From the NCBI RefSeq assembly GCF_026127265.1, contig NZ_WWFG01000001.1, forward strand, positions 1,116,001 to 1,180,000: a DNA stretch of 64,000 nt. Direction: 5' to 3'. Numbering within the stretch: the first letter of the stretch is position 1; every line of letters begins with the position of its first letter. The position numbers were made by a program, and so were the translations under genes. Origin of the DNA: Nostoc sp. KVJ3. Its GTDB lineage: Bacteria > Cyanobacteriota > Cyanobacteriia > Cyanobacteriales > Nostocaceae. Below the pieces are notes generated by a model that made no database searches, had not been told where the DNA came from, and saw nothing but the letters and a program-made list of their open reading frames with translations. This document shows positions 27,525-36,083 of the stretch, in pieces.

Positions 27525-27767
27525 AAGCTCAAAATATCGTCGGAAGCGGGGATCAATATTGTCCGTTTTATGCTGATTACAGGTAAGACAGAGAGTTTGT
27601 AAATTGCTGATATCATTTTGACCGCCACGGGCGAGAGGAATGATATGGTCAATGCTGAGGTGAGTTTCTGTAGTAGTTTTACCACAGCTTTGGCATTGAT
27701 ATTTGTCACGTTCAAAAACGTATTTCTTGACTTCCGGCGGGATACGAATCCGGGGAGTTTTGCTCAT
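27522..27767 (-). CDS. HNH endonuclease domain protein
   Basis: 81 aa consisting of little more than one HNH nuclease domain. The zinc-binding Cys pairs are in YQCQSCGKT and TLCLTCNQHKTD; the catalytic segment is LSIDHIIPLARGGQNDISN. The domain is complete. Standalone HNH genes of this size are common in cyanobacteria and usually lack a known role. It lies eight bases downstream of the oxidoreductase gene on the same strand, so probably in one transcript. Its TAG stop (27522-27524) falls in the terminal repeat of the adjacent mobile element. Confidence 0.88.
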   Translation of the reverse strand: MSKTPRIRIPPEVKKYVFERDKYQCQSCGKTTTETHLSIDHIIPLARGGQNDISNLQTLCLTCNQHKTDNIDPRFRRYFEL

Positions 27768-27774
27768 TTTCTCT

Positions 27775-28872
27775 CTAGTTGTTAATAAATTCTTCTAAGC
27801 TAGGCACATCTACCCAACTTGCTTTTATATGAGATTCATGTGATAAATCCATCAACAACTGAGAATAAATTCCTTCTCGCAGCGATGGTATAATTTCTTG
27901 ACTGCGTTCAATTCCCTGTACCCATTGGTCTACTACGCGGATAAATGCCGAAATGCGTCCATCAGCATAATTTTTGGGAAAAATCAACCGATTCGGTATT
28001 TCTATTTCCGTTAATGGTTTACCTGGCTGAGAACCCCAAACCCGGAAGCCGTGGATATAATCTTTTTGATTTTCACTGCCCACAATTAATGTACCGCGAT
28101 CGCCATATACTTCTACCCAATGGGTTCTTGCTGCATGCACAACTGCACTGATAGAGAGTTGGCAAGGTGCGCCATTGGCTAATTCTAAGGTTAATATACA
28201 GTTGTCATCTGTATTCACTGGTCTAGATTCGTCACTAACAGGGTCAACTCGTGTAGAAATTGCAGTAGTTAAATAGGCGTTTAATCTCCGAACTGGCCCG
28301 AATAACCAGTGAATGTAATCGAAGGCGTGGGAACCCAAAGAACCTAATGCACCGCCTCCTTTGTCTTTGTCAGAATACCAATTCCAAGGGCGGGAAATAT
28401 CAGCACGAGAAGAACCTAACCAATCAATTTTAATTAGGCGCAACTCACCCACATAATTTTCTGACAATAGTTCAGCAAATAACTGCCATGCTGGGACAAA
28501 GCGAAATTCAAAATCTACAGTCGCAATCACGCCTTTTGCTTTCGCTAACTGATAGAGTTCTTTAGCTTCGACTGCATTTAAAGTTGTCGGTTTTTCTAGT
28601 AATAAATGTTTCCCGGCTTGCAATACGATTTTTGCCATTTCATAATGCAAAAATGGCGGTGTCGAGATGCTGACTGCTTGTACTTCTGGTAATGCCACAA
28701 TATCAGCCAGGGAGTCAGAGGCGTGAGAGATATTATAGGATGCGGCTATGGCTTTGGCTTTATTGATATCTCGATGATAAACAGCAACTACCTCAGTGCG
28801 AGGATGTGCTTGAAATCCAGGGATATGGACTTTTTGACCAAATCCAGTCCCTGCGATCGCAATTCCAATCAT
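27775..28872 (-). CDS. Gfo/Idh/MocA family oxidoreductase
   Basis: 365 aa NAD(P)-dependent oxidoreductase. The N-terminal Rossmann fold begins IGIAIAGTGFGQKVHIPGF. The family motif EKPTTLN follows (LLLEKPTTLNAVEAKEL), and the C-terminal alpha/beta domain holds the substrate His in GALGSLGSHAFDYIHWLFG. Members act on sugars, inositols or related alcohols; the substrate here is unknown. ATG at 28872. It is cotranscribed with the downstream HNH gene by position, with no functional link evident. Confidence 0.93.
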   Translation of the reverse strand: MIGIAIAGTGFGQKVHIPGFQAHPRTEVVAVYHRDINKAKAIAASYNISHASDSLADIVALPEVQAVSISTPPFLHYEMAKIVLQAGKHLLLEKPTTLNAVEAKELYQLAKAKGVIATVDFEFRFVPAWQLFAELLSENYVGELRLIKIDWLGSSRADISRPWNWYSDKDKGGGALGSLGSHAFDYIHWLFGPVRRLNAYLTTAISTRVDPVSDESRPVNTDDNCILTLELANGAPCQLSISAVVHAARTHWVEVYGDRGTLIVGSENQKDYIHGFRVWGSQPGKPLTEIEIPNRLIFPKNYADGRISAFIRVVDQWVQGIERSQEIIPSLREGIYSQLLMDLSHESHIKASWVDVPSLEEFINN

Positions 28873-28905
28873 ATAATTTTTCTTCCTAGATTTATGTGAT
28901 TTTTA

Positions 28906-29373
28906 TTATCGTAAAACTCTAATTGTAAAAGGGTAACGATAATGCTCACCTTTGTAAGCTTTCATGGCGGCGAAAGTCACTACAAACGATTGTAATATTA
29001 GTTTGAATGAAATTAATGACATGAGAACAATTAATAAACTATCTAAAGTGTTTTTTATTTCATTGACTGAGCCGTTGGTAGTTACAAATAGGCTCAAGCT
29101 AGTAAACAATAAAAGTAAAGATATTCCTATAATAATTAAGGTATATAACGTTAAAGAAATTTGAAAATTTAAGGATTCTTTACCCTGCAAATCAATCCAG
29201 GGATATTGTGTTTTTTTAAAGCGCCAAATTATGAGGGGAGCTAAAAGATTTAAAGGTAAATATAAAGGGATGCCAATAAATACTAAAAGAAGCAATAATA
29301 TCCACCCTAACAAAGCTGAAGAATGACACAACACTGCCCATATACGCATTTGTCGTTTAGGTTTTTCTCTCAT
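28906..29373 (-). CDS. DUF4870 domain membrane protein
   Basis: 155 aa with about four hydrophobic segments: AVLCHSSALLGWILLLLLVF, a short segment around PLNLLAPLIIW, LTLYTLIIIGISLLLLF, and VLMSLISFKLILQSFVV. It also has the motif YPWIDLQGKESLNFQISLTL, characteristic of DUF4870/Tic20-like proteins. Function unknown. The start codon abuts a MITE-like element, whose terminal repeat provides a GGAG nine bases ahead of the ATG. Confidence 0.85.
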   Translation of the reverse strand: MREKPKRQMRIWAVLCHSSALLGWILLLLLVFIGIPLYLPLNLLAPLIIWRFKKTQYPWIDLQGKESLNFQISLTLYTLIIIGISLLLLFTSLSLFVTTNGSVNEIKNTLDSLLIVLMSLISFKLILQSFVVTFAAMKAYKGEHYRYPFTIRVLR

Positions 29374-29524
29374 ATAGGACTCCTATTTGGTTTTTGAACA
29401 AAATTAAGTATTGTAGCGGGTGTTAGAACGAAGTTCGTAACGCACCATTATCAAGGGTTTGGTGTCGTACTTTCCGTGCTAACACATCCTACGGATTTTT
29501 CAGAAATCAAACCGGATTCCTATA
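29374..29524. repeat. MITE-like element, TATAGGA-TCC-TATTTG ends
   Basis: The left end (ataggactcctatttggttt) and the right end (aaaccggattcctatag) are imperfect inverted repeats. The interior piece gttagaacgaagttcgtaac is shared with 31876-32031. It lies immediately upstream of the DUF4870 gene. Confidence 0.7.
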
Positions 29525-29720
29525 GCTTTTTATGTATAAGTGGATTTTTCAGATAATTACCCACCTTAATTATCTATAAAAAAGTCCAACAAGAGCTTAA
29601 AATCTGAGTATTTCTTGCTCATACCCTCTTTTGGGATACCCAATAGCAAATTTGATCGGAACTTACGCATAAGATAATCGCTCTATACTGTAAACTTAAT
29701 AACACTAACGGATTTTCAAT

Positions 29721-31220
29721 ATGCGAGTTCAAATAACTGTAGTTGCGATCGCAGTAATGTTAGTGGGTGGTAAAAATCTAGAGGCTCTTGCAGACTCGCA
29801 ACCTTCTACTCAAGATGGGGCTAGTAGTATTGTTAGCCCGGAAGCTACGATCCATATAGAGGAAGGTTATGCTAAATATGGTGATTATATAGGAGTCATC
29901 GGAGGAGATAGCCAAACCCTTGAATTTTCACCAAAAGTAGTCAAAGTTGTCAAAGATATCCAGATTCGTTTTGTTAATGCCAAAGGTCTGCCAATCAAAG
30001 GGCGAACTCAGACAGAGTTTATCATTAGTTTGCTGAAACTCAAACCTGGTCAGGTATTCCATGAGGAATTACTTCAAGCAGACTTACAACGATTGAGGAG
30101 ATTAGAATCATTTAATCAGGTCAATGCTTACCCTAAAGAAAATCCCTCTAGTATTAGTATCATTTATGAAATTAAAGAGCGTAGTTTCCCATCTCTCAGC
30201 TTAGGAGGCGGTAATAACGATGACGTTGGGCTATATGCTAGAGTGGGTTATCAAGATGCAAATATTAGCGGTGTTAACGATAAATTAGATACAAGTGTAC
30301 AGTTCAGTGGTGAAGGTGTCCAGTTCAATGGTCAATTCACTAGCCCTTATCGTCCTGGAGAACCAAACCGATTAGGCTATAGTATTAAGGCTTTTCGTAG
30401 TCGGGGTGTATCGGGAACCTTTAACGAAGATATCAGATTGTCTAACGGCAACAAAGTCCGGGAAGGAAGGTTTGGTGGTTCTGTAGCACTTTTACGAGAT
30501 TTTGGTGACTGGAATACATCTGTGGCTGTTAACTATAGCAGAATTAGCCTACGCGATGCAGAATATAACGTTGTCCAAGTTGATAGATTAGGCAGTCCCC
30601 TATCTTTAAGCGGTACTGGAATTGATGACCTATTTACAGTATCATTTGCTGTATCCAAAGATCAACGCGATCGCCGAGAAAATCCGACTCAAGGATCAAT
30701 CCTTACCCTTAGCACAGAACAAGCCATTCCCATTGGACTAGGCAATATTTCCAGCAACCGCCTAGAGGGAAACTACATACAGTATTTACCAGTTAGTTGG
30801 ATAGGTAATGGTAGACCGACTGACAATCCAGAAATGTTAGCTTTTAACTTGCAAATTGGCACAATTATTGGAGACTTTCCACCAGCCGATGCTTTTAATC
30901 TTGGTGGAGTAGATTCTGTTAGAGGTTACGGCTATGGAAAAGTTGCCAGTGGTCGAAGTTACGGTTTAGCTTCTGTAGAATATCGGTTCCCAATTTTTCA
31001 GTCAATAGGTGGAGTTCTCTTTACAGACTTTGCCTCAGACTTCGGGTCTAGCGAAACCGTACTAGGAGAACCAGGAGTCTTACGCAACAAACCTGGAAGT
31101 GGCTTTGGCTATGGCTTGGGATTGCGCCTCAAGTCAACCTTTGGATTAATTCGAGGCGACTTAGGAATTAGCGACCAAGGAGAAGTTAGATTTGAAGTTA
31201 CTACAGGTCAACGATTTTAA
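29721..31220 (+). CDS. BamA/Omp85-like outer membrane protein with one POTRA domain
   Basis: 499 aa. There is an N-terminal signal peptide (VQITVVAIAVMLVGGK ... ALAD). A single POTRA-like domain lies at about residues 70-155 (IQIRFVNAKGLPIKGRTQTE, LKPGQVFHEELLQADLQRLR). From ~160 to the end it is a beta barrel with the family motifs GRFGGSVALLRDFG, FNLGGVDSVRGYGYG (the VRGY loop) and a terminal aromatic residue (VTTGQRF). It sits in the outer membrane and belongs to the Omp85 assembly/transport superfamily. It is shorter than the main cyanobacterial BamA, which has three POTRA domains, so it is probably a paralogue. Substrate unknown. Confidence 0.88.
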   Translation: MRVQITVVAIAVMLVGGKNLEALADSQPSTQDGASSIVSPEATIHIEEGYAKYGDYIGVIGGDSQTLEFSPKVVKVVKDIQIRFVNAKGLPIKGRTQTEFIISLLKLKPGQVFHEELLQADLQRLRRLESFNQVNAYPKENPSSISIIYEIKERSFPSLSLGGGNNDDVGLYARVGYQDANISGVNDKLDTSVQFSGEGVQFNGQFTSPYRPGEPNRLGYSIKAFRSRGVSGTFNEDIRLSNGNKVREGRFGGSVALLRDFGDWNTSVAVNYSRISLRDAEYNVVQVDRLGSPLSLSGTGIDDLFTVSFAVSKDQRDRRENPTQGSILTLSTEQAIPIGLGNISSNRLEGNYIQYLPVSWIGNGRPTDNPEMLAFNLQIGTIIGDFPPADAFNLGGVDSVRGYGYGKVASGRSYGLASVEYRFPIFQSIGGVLFTDFASDFGSSETVLGEPGVLRNKPGSGFGYGLGLRLKSTFGLIRGDLGISDQGEVRFEVTTGQRF

Positions 31221-31273
31221 TCCCATTGGTTTTTACTTTGTGTTCCTCTGAGTTTAAATTCTCTCTTCCTCCA

Positions 31274-31837
31274 TCACAATAATTGACTGATAACTGCTTC
31301 CAACTCTTCTATCATCACATCTGAACCCGTCTCCCGATACACTTGCACTAATGATTGATAAAACCACAAAGTTTTTTGCTTCCCACTGCTAAATTCAGCC
31401 CAAATAACATCACCCATTTGTCGCCAATCTGCCAGCAAAGACCTAGCATTATGCAGTTTATCAGCCAGCGATACTCGCCGAACTGAGGGCGAAGCATAAC
31501 GGAGCTTTTCTATGTATTTATTCTTACGCTCTTGCCAAGGTGGTTTCGGTGGTGTATCCCACTCTGTACAGCCGTCGATAATTGTGACAACTGTTTCGCC
31601 GAAACATTGGCGGATATCCTCACGGATCGGTTTGCCACCTTGGTCTTCTATACTATCGTGTAACAAAGCTGCGATCGCTTCCTCTTCACTTCCACCCATT
31701 TCTAATACCAGCGCCGCTACACTCAACAAGTGGGAAATATAAGGAATACCGCTAACCTTACGAGTTTGGTTAGCGTGCAGACGATTAGCATAGACTAAAG
31801 CCGCTTCAAATCTTTCTGTTAATTTTACTGCAACCAT
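31274..31837 (-). CDS. HD domain phosphohydrolase (MESH1/SpoT-hydrolase-like)
   Basis: About 187 aa HD-superfamily hydrolase with metal-binding motifs GIPYISHLLSVAAL (His), AALLHDSIEDQGG (HD plus ED) and SLADKLHNARSLL (Asp). This pattern is that of the hydrolase domain of RelA/SpoT and of small ppGpp hydrolases; the synthetase and TGS domains are absent. A role in (p)ppGpp or nucleotide turnover is plausible but not shown. The ATG at 31837 has GAGG upstream and is preferred to ATG 31852 and TTG 31861. Confidence 0.88.
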   Translation of the reverse strand: MVAVKLTERFEAALVYANRLHANQTRKVSGIPYISHLLSVAALVLEMGGSEEEAIAALLHDSIEDQGGKPIREDIRQCFGETVVTIIDGCTEWDTPPKPPWQERKNKYIEKLRYASPSVRRVSLADKLHNARSLLADWRQMGDVIWAEFSSGKQKTLWFYQSLVQVYRETGSDVMIEELEAVISQLL

Positions 31838-31875
31838 TTTTATCCTCAACATTTGACCCACCTTGAAAAGGTTAG

Positions 31876-32031
31876 TCCTATAGGATTCCTATTTGATTTT
31901 TGAACAAAATTAGGTGTTGTAGGGGAGCCAGTGCGTTGCGGAGGGAACCTCCGTTGTAGCAACTGGCGTTGTGTTAGAACGAAGTTCGTAACGCACCATT
32001 ATCAAGGGTTTGGTGCGTTATGCTATCGCTA
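31876..32031. repeat. TATAGGA-type MITE, right part missing
   Basis: The left end tataggattcctatttgatt and the interior match 29374-29524, but the expected right end is absent; the sequence is cut by the next element at 32032. Confidence 0.65.
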
Positions 32032-32204
32032 AGAGGATGTTTGAAAAGTAGTATGTTGTGATTTTAATCGAATTATTACCCCCCTTAATCCCCCCTTATA
32101 AAGGAGGGAAACCGGAAAATCTTGTTCCCTCCCCTTTATAAGGGGAGGGTTAGGGTGGGGTAAAAAAACTTTATACATCAATCATGACTTTTCAAACATC
32201 CTCT
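32032..32204. repeat. MITE-like element, GAGGATGTTTGAAAAGT ends
   Basis: Terminal inverted repeats AGAGGATGTTTGAAAAGT (left) and its complement ending catcctct (right), around a C-run/G-run core. Same end family as 17535-17698. Confidence 0.8.
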
Positions 32205-32287
32205 AACACATCTCCCGATCTTTTCTGTCAAAAAACTTCTCTAATGTTCTTTTATCACAGAATGATACTATTTTGGAGATGTCTCTT

Positions 32288-32316
32288 GTAGAGACGTAGC
32301 AGTGCTACGTCTCTAC
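32288..32316. repeat. 29-base palindromic dispersed repeat
   Basis: Inverted halves gtagagacgtagca / tgctacgtctctac. The same palindrome, with one changed central base, is at 41226-41254. Confidence 0.8.
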
Positions 32317-32367
32317 ATTTTTTTTCGGAGATGTCTAATCTATAACTAAGTTAAGTGTTACTTTTCT

Positions 32368-32457
32368 AGGACTTACCCAAATAATATCTAAAACCTGATT
32401 CTATGGTAGGGGCAATTCATGAATTGCCCCTACAGCGTGTCCTTTTGCGTAAGTCCT
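32368..32457. repeat. MITE-like element, AGGACTTAC ends, carrying a palindrome
   Basis: Left end AGGACTTACCCAAA, right end TTTGCGTAAGTCCT. The interior contains the ggggcaattcatgaattgcccc palindrome (32406-32433), so one repeat family rides inside another. Confidence 0.8.
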
Positions 32458-32959
32458 ATTTTCTAAAAACCTGCTGACTTTCCCCGCTTTGAATTTGTGT
32501 GTCTGCTGTAATAAATTGCCAACGAATTTAGCAAAAGGCTGAATGAAGATATACTGATTCTTTGAATTTTTTATCTATGTGCTTTGTATCAAAATACACC
32601 AATGCTTACAAGTTAATGTCAATAATTAATAGTATTTAAAATCTAGTCACAAATCGAGGTCAAAAACACAACTTTTAAGTTAGTCATGCCTAACATCTAG
32701 CCATGAAACCTATATACATCAAATTTAATAGTATCTTTGATCGTTACTCAAAGAACCTGGCACAAGGCTTAATTTAATACTACATACTAGGAATAATTTA
32801 TCGCATATTCACTATTGAATAAACGAATTTTACTTTAACTTATTAATAACAACATCATATCTTAATATAATTAACAAGTATAAAGAAGTATTCCTATAGG
32901 TATGAGTTTAGGAATAAATTACTCAAAGAATAATTTACATAGGAATAGTTGTAAATAAA

Positions 32960-34444
32960 GTGACTCAACTTGATAACAAGACTAACCTTCAAGAGGAAAC
33001 AGATTTAGGGACTTTAATAGCTCAGGCTACTACCACAGACAAATGGCAAGTATTGTCTTACCAAGCCCCAATTCTACCCATACATGCTGCCCTACTTCGT
33101 ACTGGTAAAGTATTCTTTTTCTGTGGCTCAGGTAACGATCCCAATCGTTTAAATACTCCCTATGACAGCGTAGTTTGGGATGTCAACCAGGGAACCTTTA
33201 TCCATCAACCGCCTCCATTGGATAGTAATAATCAACCTATTGACCTTTTTTGCGCCGGTCACTCCTTCACCGCCGATGGGATGCTAATGGTTGCGGGTGG
33301 AACTCTGCGCTACGATCCGTTTTATGGTATACCTGTTGCTTTGATGTTCGATCCTATTGCTGAGAAATGGGTCAAGAAGCCATCAATGCACAATGGCCGC
33401 TGGTATCCTACTTTGTTAACACTCGGCAGCGGTCGGATCTTAGCAGTATCTGGGCTTGGTATAGATGGCAGCCTCAACAGACAACCAGAAATTTATTCTT
33501 CTACATTTGCAAATGGTTGGAACGCTTTTCCAACGACTAGTGCCTTACCGTCATACCCACAGCTGTTTTTACTAAGTAATGGAAACATTTTTTATTCTGG
33601 TGCTCAGATGGGTGGCAGTTCAGTAACGCCAAGGATATTAACCCTGCCAGGGACATTTACACAATCTATTGTTGAAAAAGTTGTGCCAGGGCTGCAAGAC
33701 CCAGCTTTCGGCGATCAAGCTGCCAGTGTGCTTTTACCACCAGCACAAGACCAAAGGGTGATGATTATGGGTGGGGGTAGCGGTGGTACGACAACATACA
33801 GGGTAAACATTGTCAATCTAAAAGCTGCTAACCCAACTTACGTAGGATCGAGGTTTCTAAAAAATGGTCGGAAGCATCTCAGCGCAGTTTTGTTACCCGA
33901 TCGCACAGTGTTTGTTTGCAATGGTAGCAGAATGGATGAGGACACCACAAAATCAATGCTACCAGCAGAAATCTACGATCCAGTCACAAATTCCTGGACA
34001 GCAGTAGCTAAACAAAATGTCCCCCGCGTCTATCACTCAGTGGCCTTGCTCCTGCCAGATGGTAGGGTAGCCACAGCTGGAGGAAACCCTCAACGGCGGG
34101 TTAATGAACTGCGATTAGAAATCTATAGTCCTGCCTACATGTCGCGATCGCGACCAATTATTCAGAGCGCTCCTCAAGCATTGAGTTACGGGCTGTCATT
34201 TACGATTCAGACAGCCCAAGCTGCAAATATTAAATGGGTTAGTCTAATTAGACCAATGGCAACTACCCATTCCTGCGATACAGAACAAAGGTTAGTTGAT
34301 GTACCGATTAATTTTAGAAACTCTACTTCTCTCAATGTCACGTTGACAGACAATCGAAACATCGCACCACCAGGCTGGTACATGCTTTTTATTAGTGATA
34401 ACAATGGCACACCTTCAGTAGCAACCTGGACGCAAATATCTTAG
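32960..34444 (+). CDS. copper-radical oxidase, galactose/glyoxal oxidase-like (DUF1929)
   Basis: 494 aa. A kelch-type beta propeller is followed by a DUF1929 immunoglobulin-like C-terminus (RPIIQSAPQALSYG ... WTQIS). The residues expected for the Cys-Tyr radical copper site are all present: Cys98 (LFCAGHSF), Tyr149 (GRWYPT), Tyr358-His359 (RVYHSVALLLPDGR) and His437 (ATTHSC). Such enzymes oxidise an alcohol or aldehyde with O2 and release H2O2. The start is a GTG at 32960. No signal peptide is evident, unusual for this family. It is followed after 64 bases by a Tat-exported protein in the same orientation, probably one operon. The substrate cannot be deduced. Confidence 0.88.
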   Translation: MTQLDNKTNLQEETDLGTLIAQATTTDKWQVLSYQAPILPIHAALLRTGKVFFFCGSGNDPNRLNTPYDSVVWDVNQGTFIHQPPPLDSNNQPIDLFCAGHSFTADGMLMVAGGTLRYDPFYGIPVALMFDPIAEKWVKKPSMHNGRWYPTLLTLGSGRILAVSGLGIDGSLNRQPEIYSSTFANGWNAFPTTSALPSYPQLFLLSNGNIFYSGAQMGGSSVTPRILTLPGTFTQSIVEKVVPGLQDPAFGDQAASVLLPPAQDQRVMIMGGGSGGTTTYRVNIVNLKAANPTYVGSRFLKNGRKHLSAVLLPDRTVFVCNGSRMDEDTTKSMLPAEIYDPVTNSWTAVAKQNVPRVYHSVALLLPDGRVATAGGNPQRRVNELRLEIYSPAYMSRSRPIIQSAPQALSYGLSFTIQTAQAANIKWVSLIRPMATTHSCDTEQRLVDVPINFRNSTSLNVTLTDNRNIAPPGWYMLFISDNNGTPSVATWTQIS

Positions 34445-34508
34445 CCTGACCTGTTTATGTTCAATAGACTGCTAATTAATAAAAGTCATTAATTCTAGGG
34501 GTGGAAAT

Positions 34509-35441
34509 ATGAATTACAAGCTCTCACGTCGGCATTTTGGCCAGTTTGTATTAGCTGGAACTGTAGTATCTGGGCTTAGTTATCTAACCAACAAAGCCTT
34601 AGCGCAAACACCAAGTTTAAATATTGTCGGTATAGGTTCTAGCCCGATCGTTACCACTGACAAAACAGTTATTCCAGAGGTAAACACCACTGAATTAGAT
34701 AGCAATGCCCCAAATAGTTTACCCACAGATATTAAGCCTATAGGACTTATTTTGCAATCCTTAACTACAGGAAAAGCTCAGGTACTTACGGATAAAAGTA
34801 CACCTCTATTAGAGCCTAATGAGATATTGAGTGGATTCACTTCTTTAAGTGATGGCACACTTGTTGTAGCCATTACTCCTGTTACGACTAGTAGGAGACA
34901 GGCGATACCTACTCGGATTACATTTTTGGGTACGCCGATAAAAACTTTGATAGTCTCAGGACTTAAACAAAATCAACAGCTTGGGAGTTTGCTAGGCACT
35001 AATGATGGGCGACTCATCGGTTTAGTAGGTAAAAAGAATGGTACACCACCGATCACATTGGTAGATATTAACCTTCAAACAGGAGAGGTAAGTTCTATTA
35101 GTAAGATTAAATTCCCAAATGATGAGCGGGTCATCAATCTAGCTGAGTGCCCGGACGGAAAACTCTATACGTCTTTACTTGAATTCAATGGTAATACCAC
35201 TTTGGTGCAGCTAGATTCAAATCAAAAAAAGCCAATCAGACTGGCACAATTGAACGTTGATGGTAAAGCATGGAATAATGGCTTACAAAGCTTAGTTTGT
35301 TCTGGAACAGGTCAACTCCTCGCCTTTGGAGCGATGAGGTATGAGACACCTAATGCTGTGTACAGCGTAGATGAAAACAGTGGAAATATGACTCGGCTAC
35401 AAGACTTTGACACTATTCAGATTACCCTTGCTCGTGGATAG
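34509..35441 (+). CDS. Tat-exported protein of unknown function, propeller-like
   Basis: 310 aa. The N-terminus has a twin-arginine signal (KLSRRHFGQFVLAGTVVSGL ... ALAQ) with a cleavage site near residue 33, so export of a folded protein is expected. The mature part has repeated beta-rich stretches with Asp/Gly turns (GFTSLSDGTLVVAITPV, LLGTNDGRLIGLVG, LAECPDGKLYTSLLEF, LVCSGTGQLLAFGAM), consistent with a small beta propeller. There is a GGGG-type ribosome site just ahead of the ATG. It likely cooperates with the upstream copper oxidase; this is inference from position. Confidence 0.75.
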   Translation: MNYKLSRRHFGQFVLAGTVVSGLSYLTNKALAQTPSLNIVGIGSSPIVTTDKTVIPEVNTTELDSNAPNSLPTDIKPIGLILQSLTTGKAQVLTDKSTPLLEPNEILSGFTSLSDGTLVVAITPVTTSRRQAIPTRITFLGTPIKTLIVSGLKQNQQLGSLLGTNDGRLIGLVGKKNGTPPITLVDINLQTGEVSSISKIKFPNDERVINLAECPDGKLYTSLLEFNGNTTLVQLDSNQKKPIRLAQLNVDGKAWNNGLQSLVCSGTGQLLAFGAMRYETPNAVYSVDENSGNMTRLQDFDTIQITLARG

Positions 35442-35484
35442 AAGGGATTGAGGCTATAATGTATGAAAAAATACTAAGCCATCC

Positions 35485-35672
35485 TATCATGTCCGGTTAA
35501 ACACTTGTCATTGCGTACTCCGTTGGAGAACCCGAACGCGAATAGCGTCTCCGAAGGAGAAGGGTACGGAGTGAAGCATAAGTCCTTCGGACACGCTTCG
35601 CGAACGCTCCACGAACGCTCCACTTCGTTGCGATCGCAATGACATATCGTAAGTAATTTGGCGGACATGATA
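35485..35672. repeat. MITE-like element, TATCATGTCCG ends (copy 1)
   Basis: Perfect 11-base inverted ends TATCATGTCCG / CGGACATGATA. An inverted, closely similar copy lies at 41312-41509. Confidence 0.85.
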
Positions 35673-35739
35673 TCATTTTATGTTGAGGGCTTTTTGTTGC
35701 TATTGATTTGGTACACCTTATTATTAAGATATAGGACTA

Positions 35740-35880
35740 GGGCGTGTTTTCAAAGTCTTAGATCCCCCCAACCCCCTTAAAAAGAGGGGCAAAGAGTCTC
35801 TTAAAGTCCCCCAATTTATCGGGGGATTTAGGGGGATCTAAAAAGTTAGGAGGCTAAACGAGCAGTTTGAAAACACGCCC
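35740..35880. repeat. MITE-like element, GGGCGTGTTTTCAAA ends
   Basis: Perfect 15-base terminal inverted repeats (GGGCGTGTTTTCAAA and TTTGAAAACACGCCC) around the C-run/G-run core shared with the GAGG-type elements. Both flanks show CTA/TAG. Confidence 0.88.
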
Positions 35881-36083
35881 TAGCTCTTTCAAGGATTTTT
35901 TTAACCGCAGAGGCAATAGAGTTGCCAGTGCGCCCTTGCGGTTCCCCAACTTGTAGCAACTGGCGCGACACAGAGATAAGAGATAATAAAGGGATTTTTT
36001 AAGCAAAATTTTTACCCACCTTGAAAGGGCTAGTCCTAAAATATTTTGAGTATTTTATATTGATTGACAAAAGGCGCTTTCTT

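Larger units (their letters stand above)
31862..32959. other. 1.1-kb intergenic region filled with mobile repeats
   Basis: No gene is visible. From left to right: a left half of the TATAGGA-type element (about 31876-32031), a GAGG-TGTTTGAAAAGT element (32032-32204) inserted into it, a 29-base palindrome (32288-32316), and an AGGACTTAC element (32368-32457). About 500 AT-rich bases follow, presumably the promoter and leader of the oxidase gene. Confidence 0.75.

Noticed and set aside
35474..35668. 64-codon frame in the 35485-35672 element
   Set aside because: Entirely inside the repeat element and repeated, with changes, in the inverted copy; not a gene.
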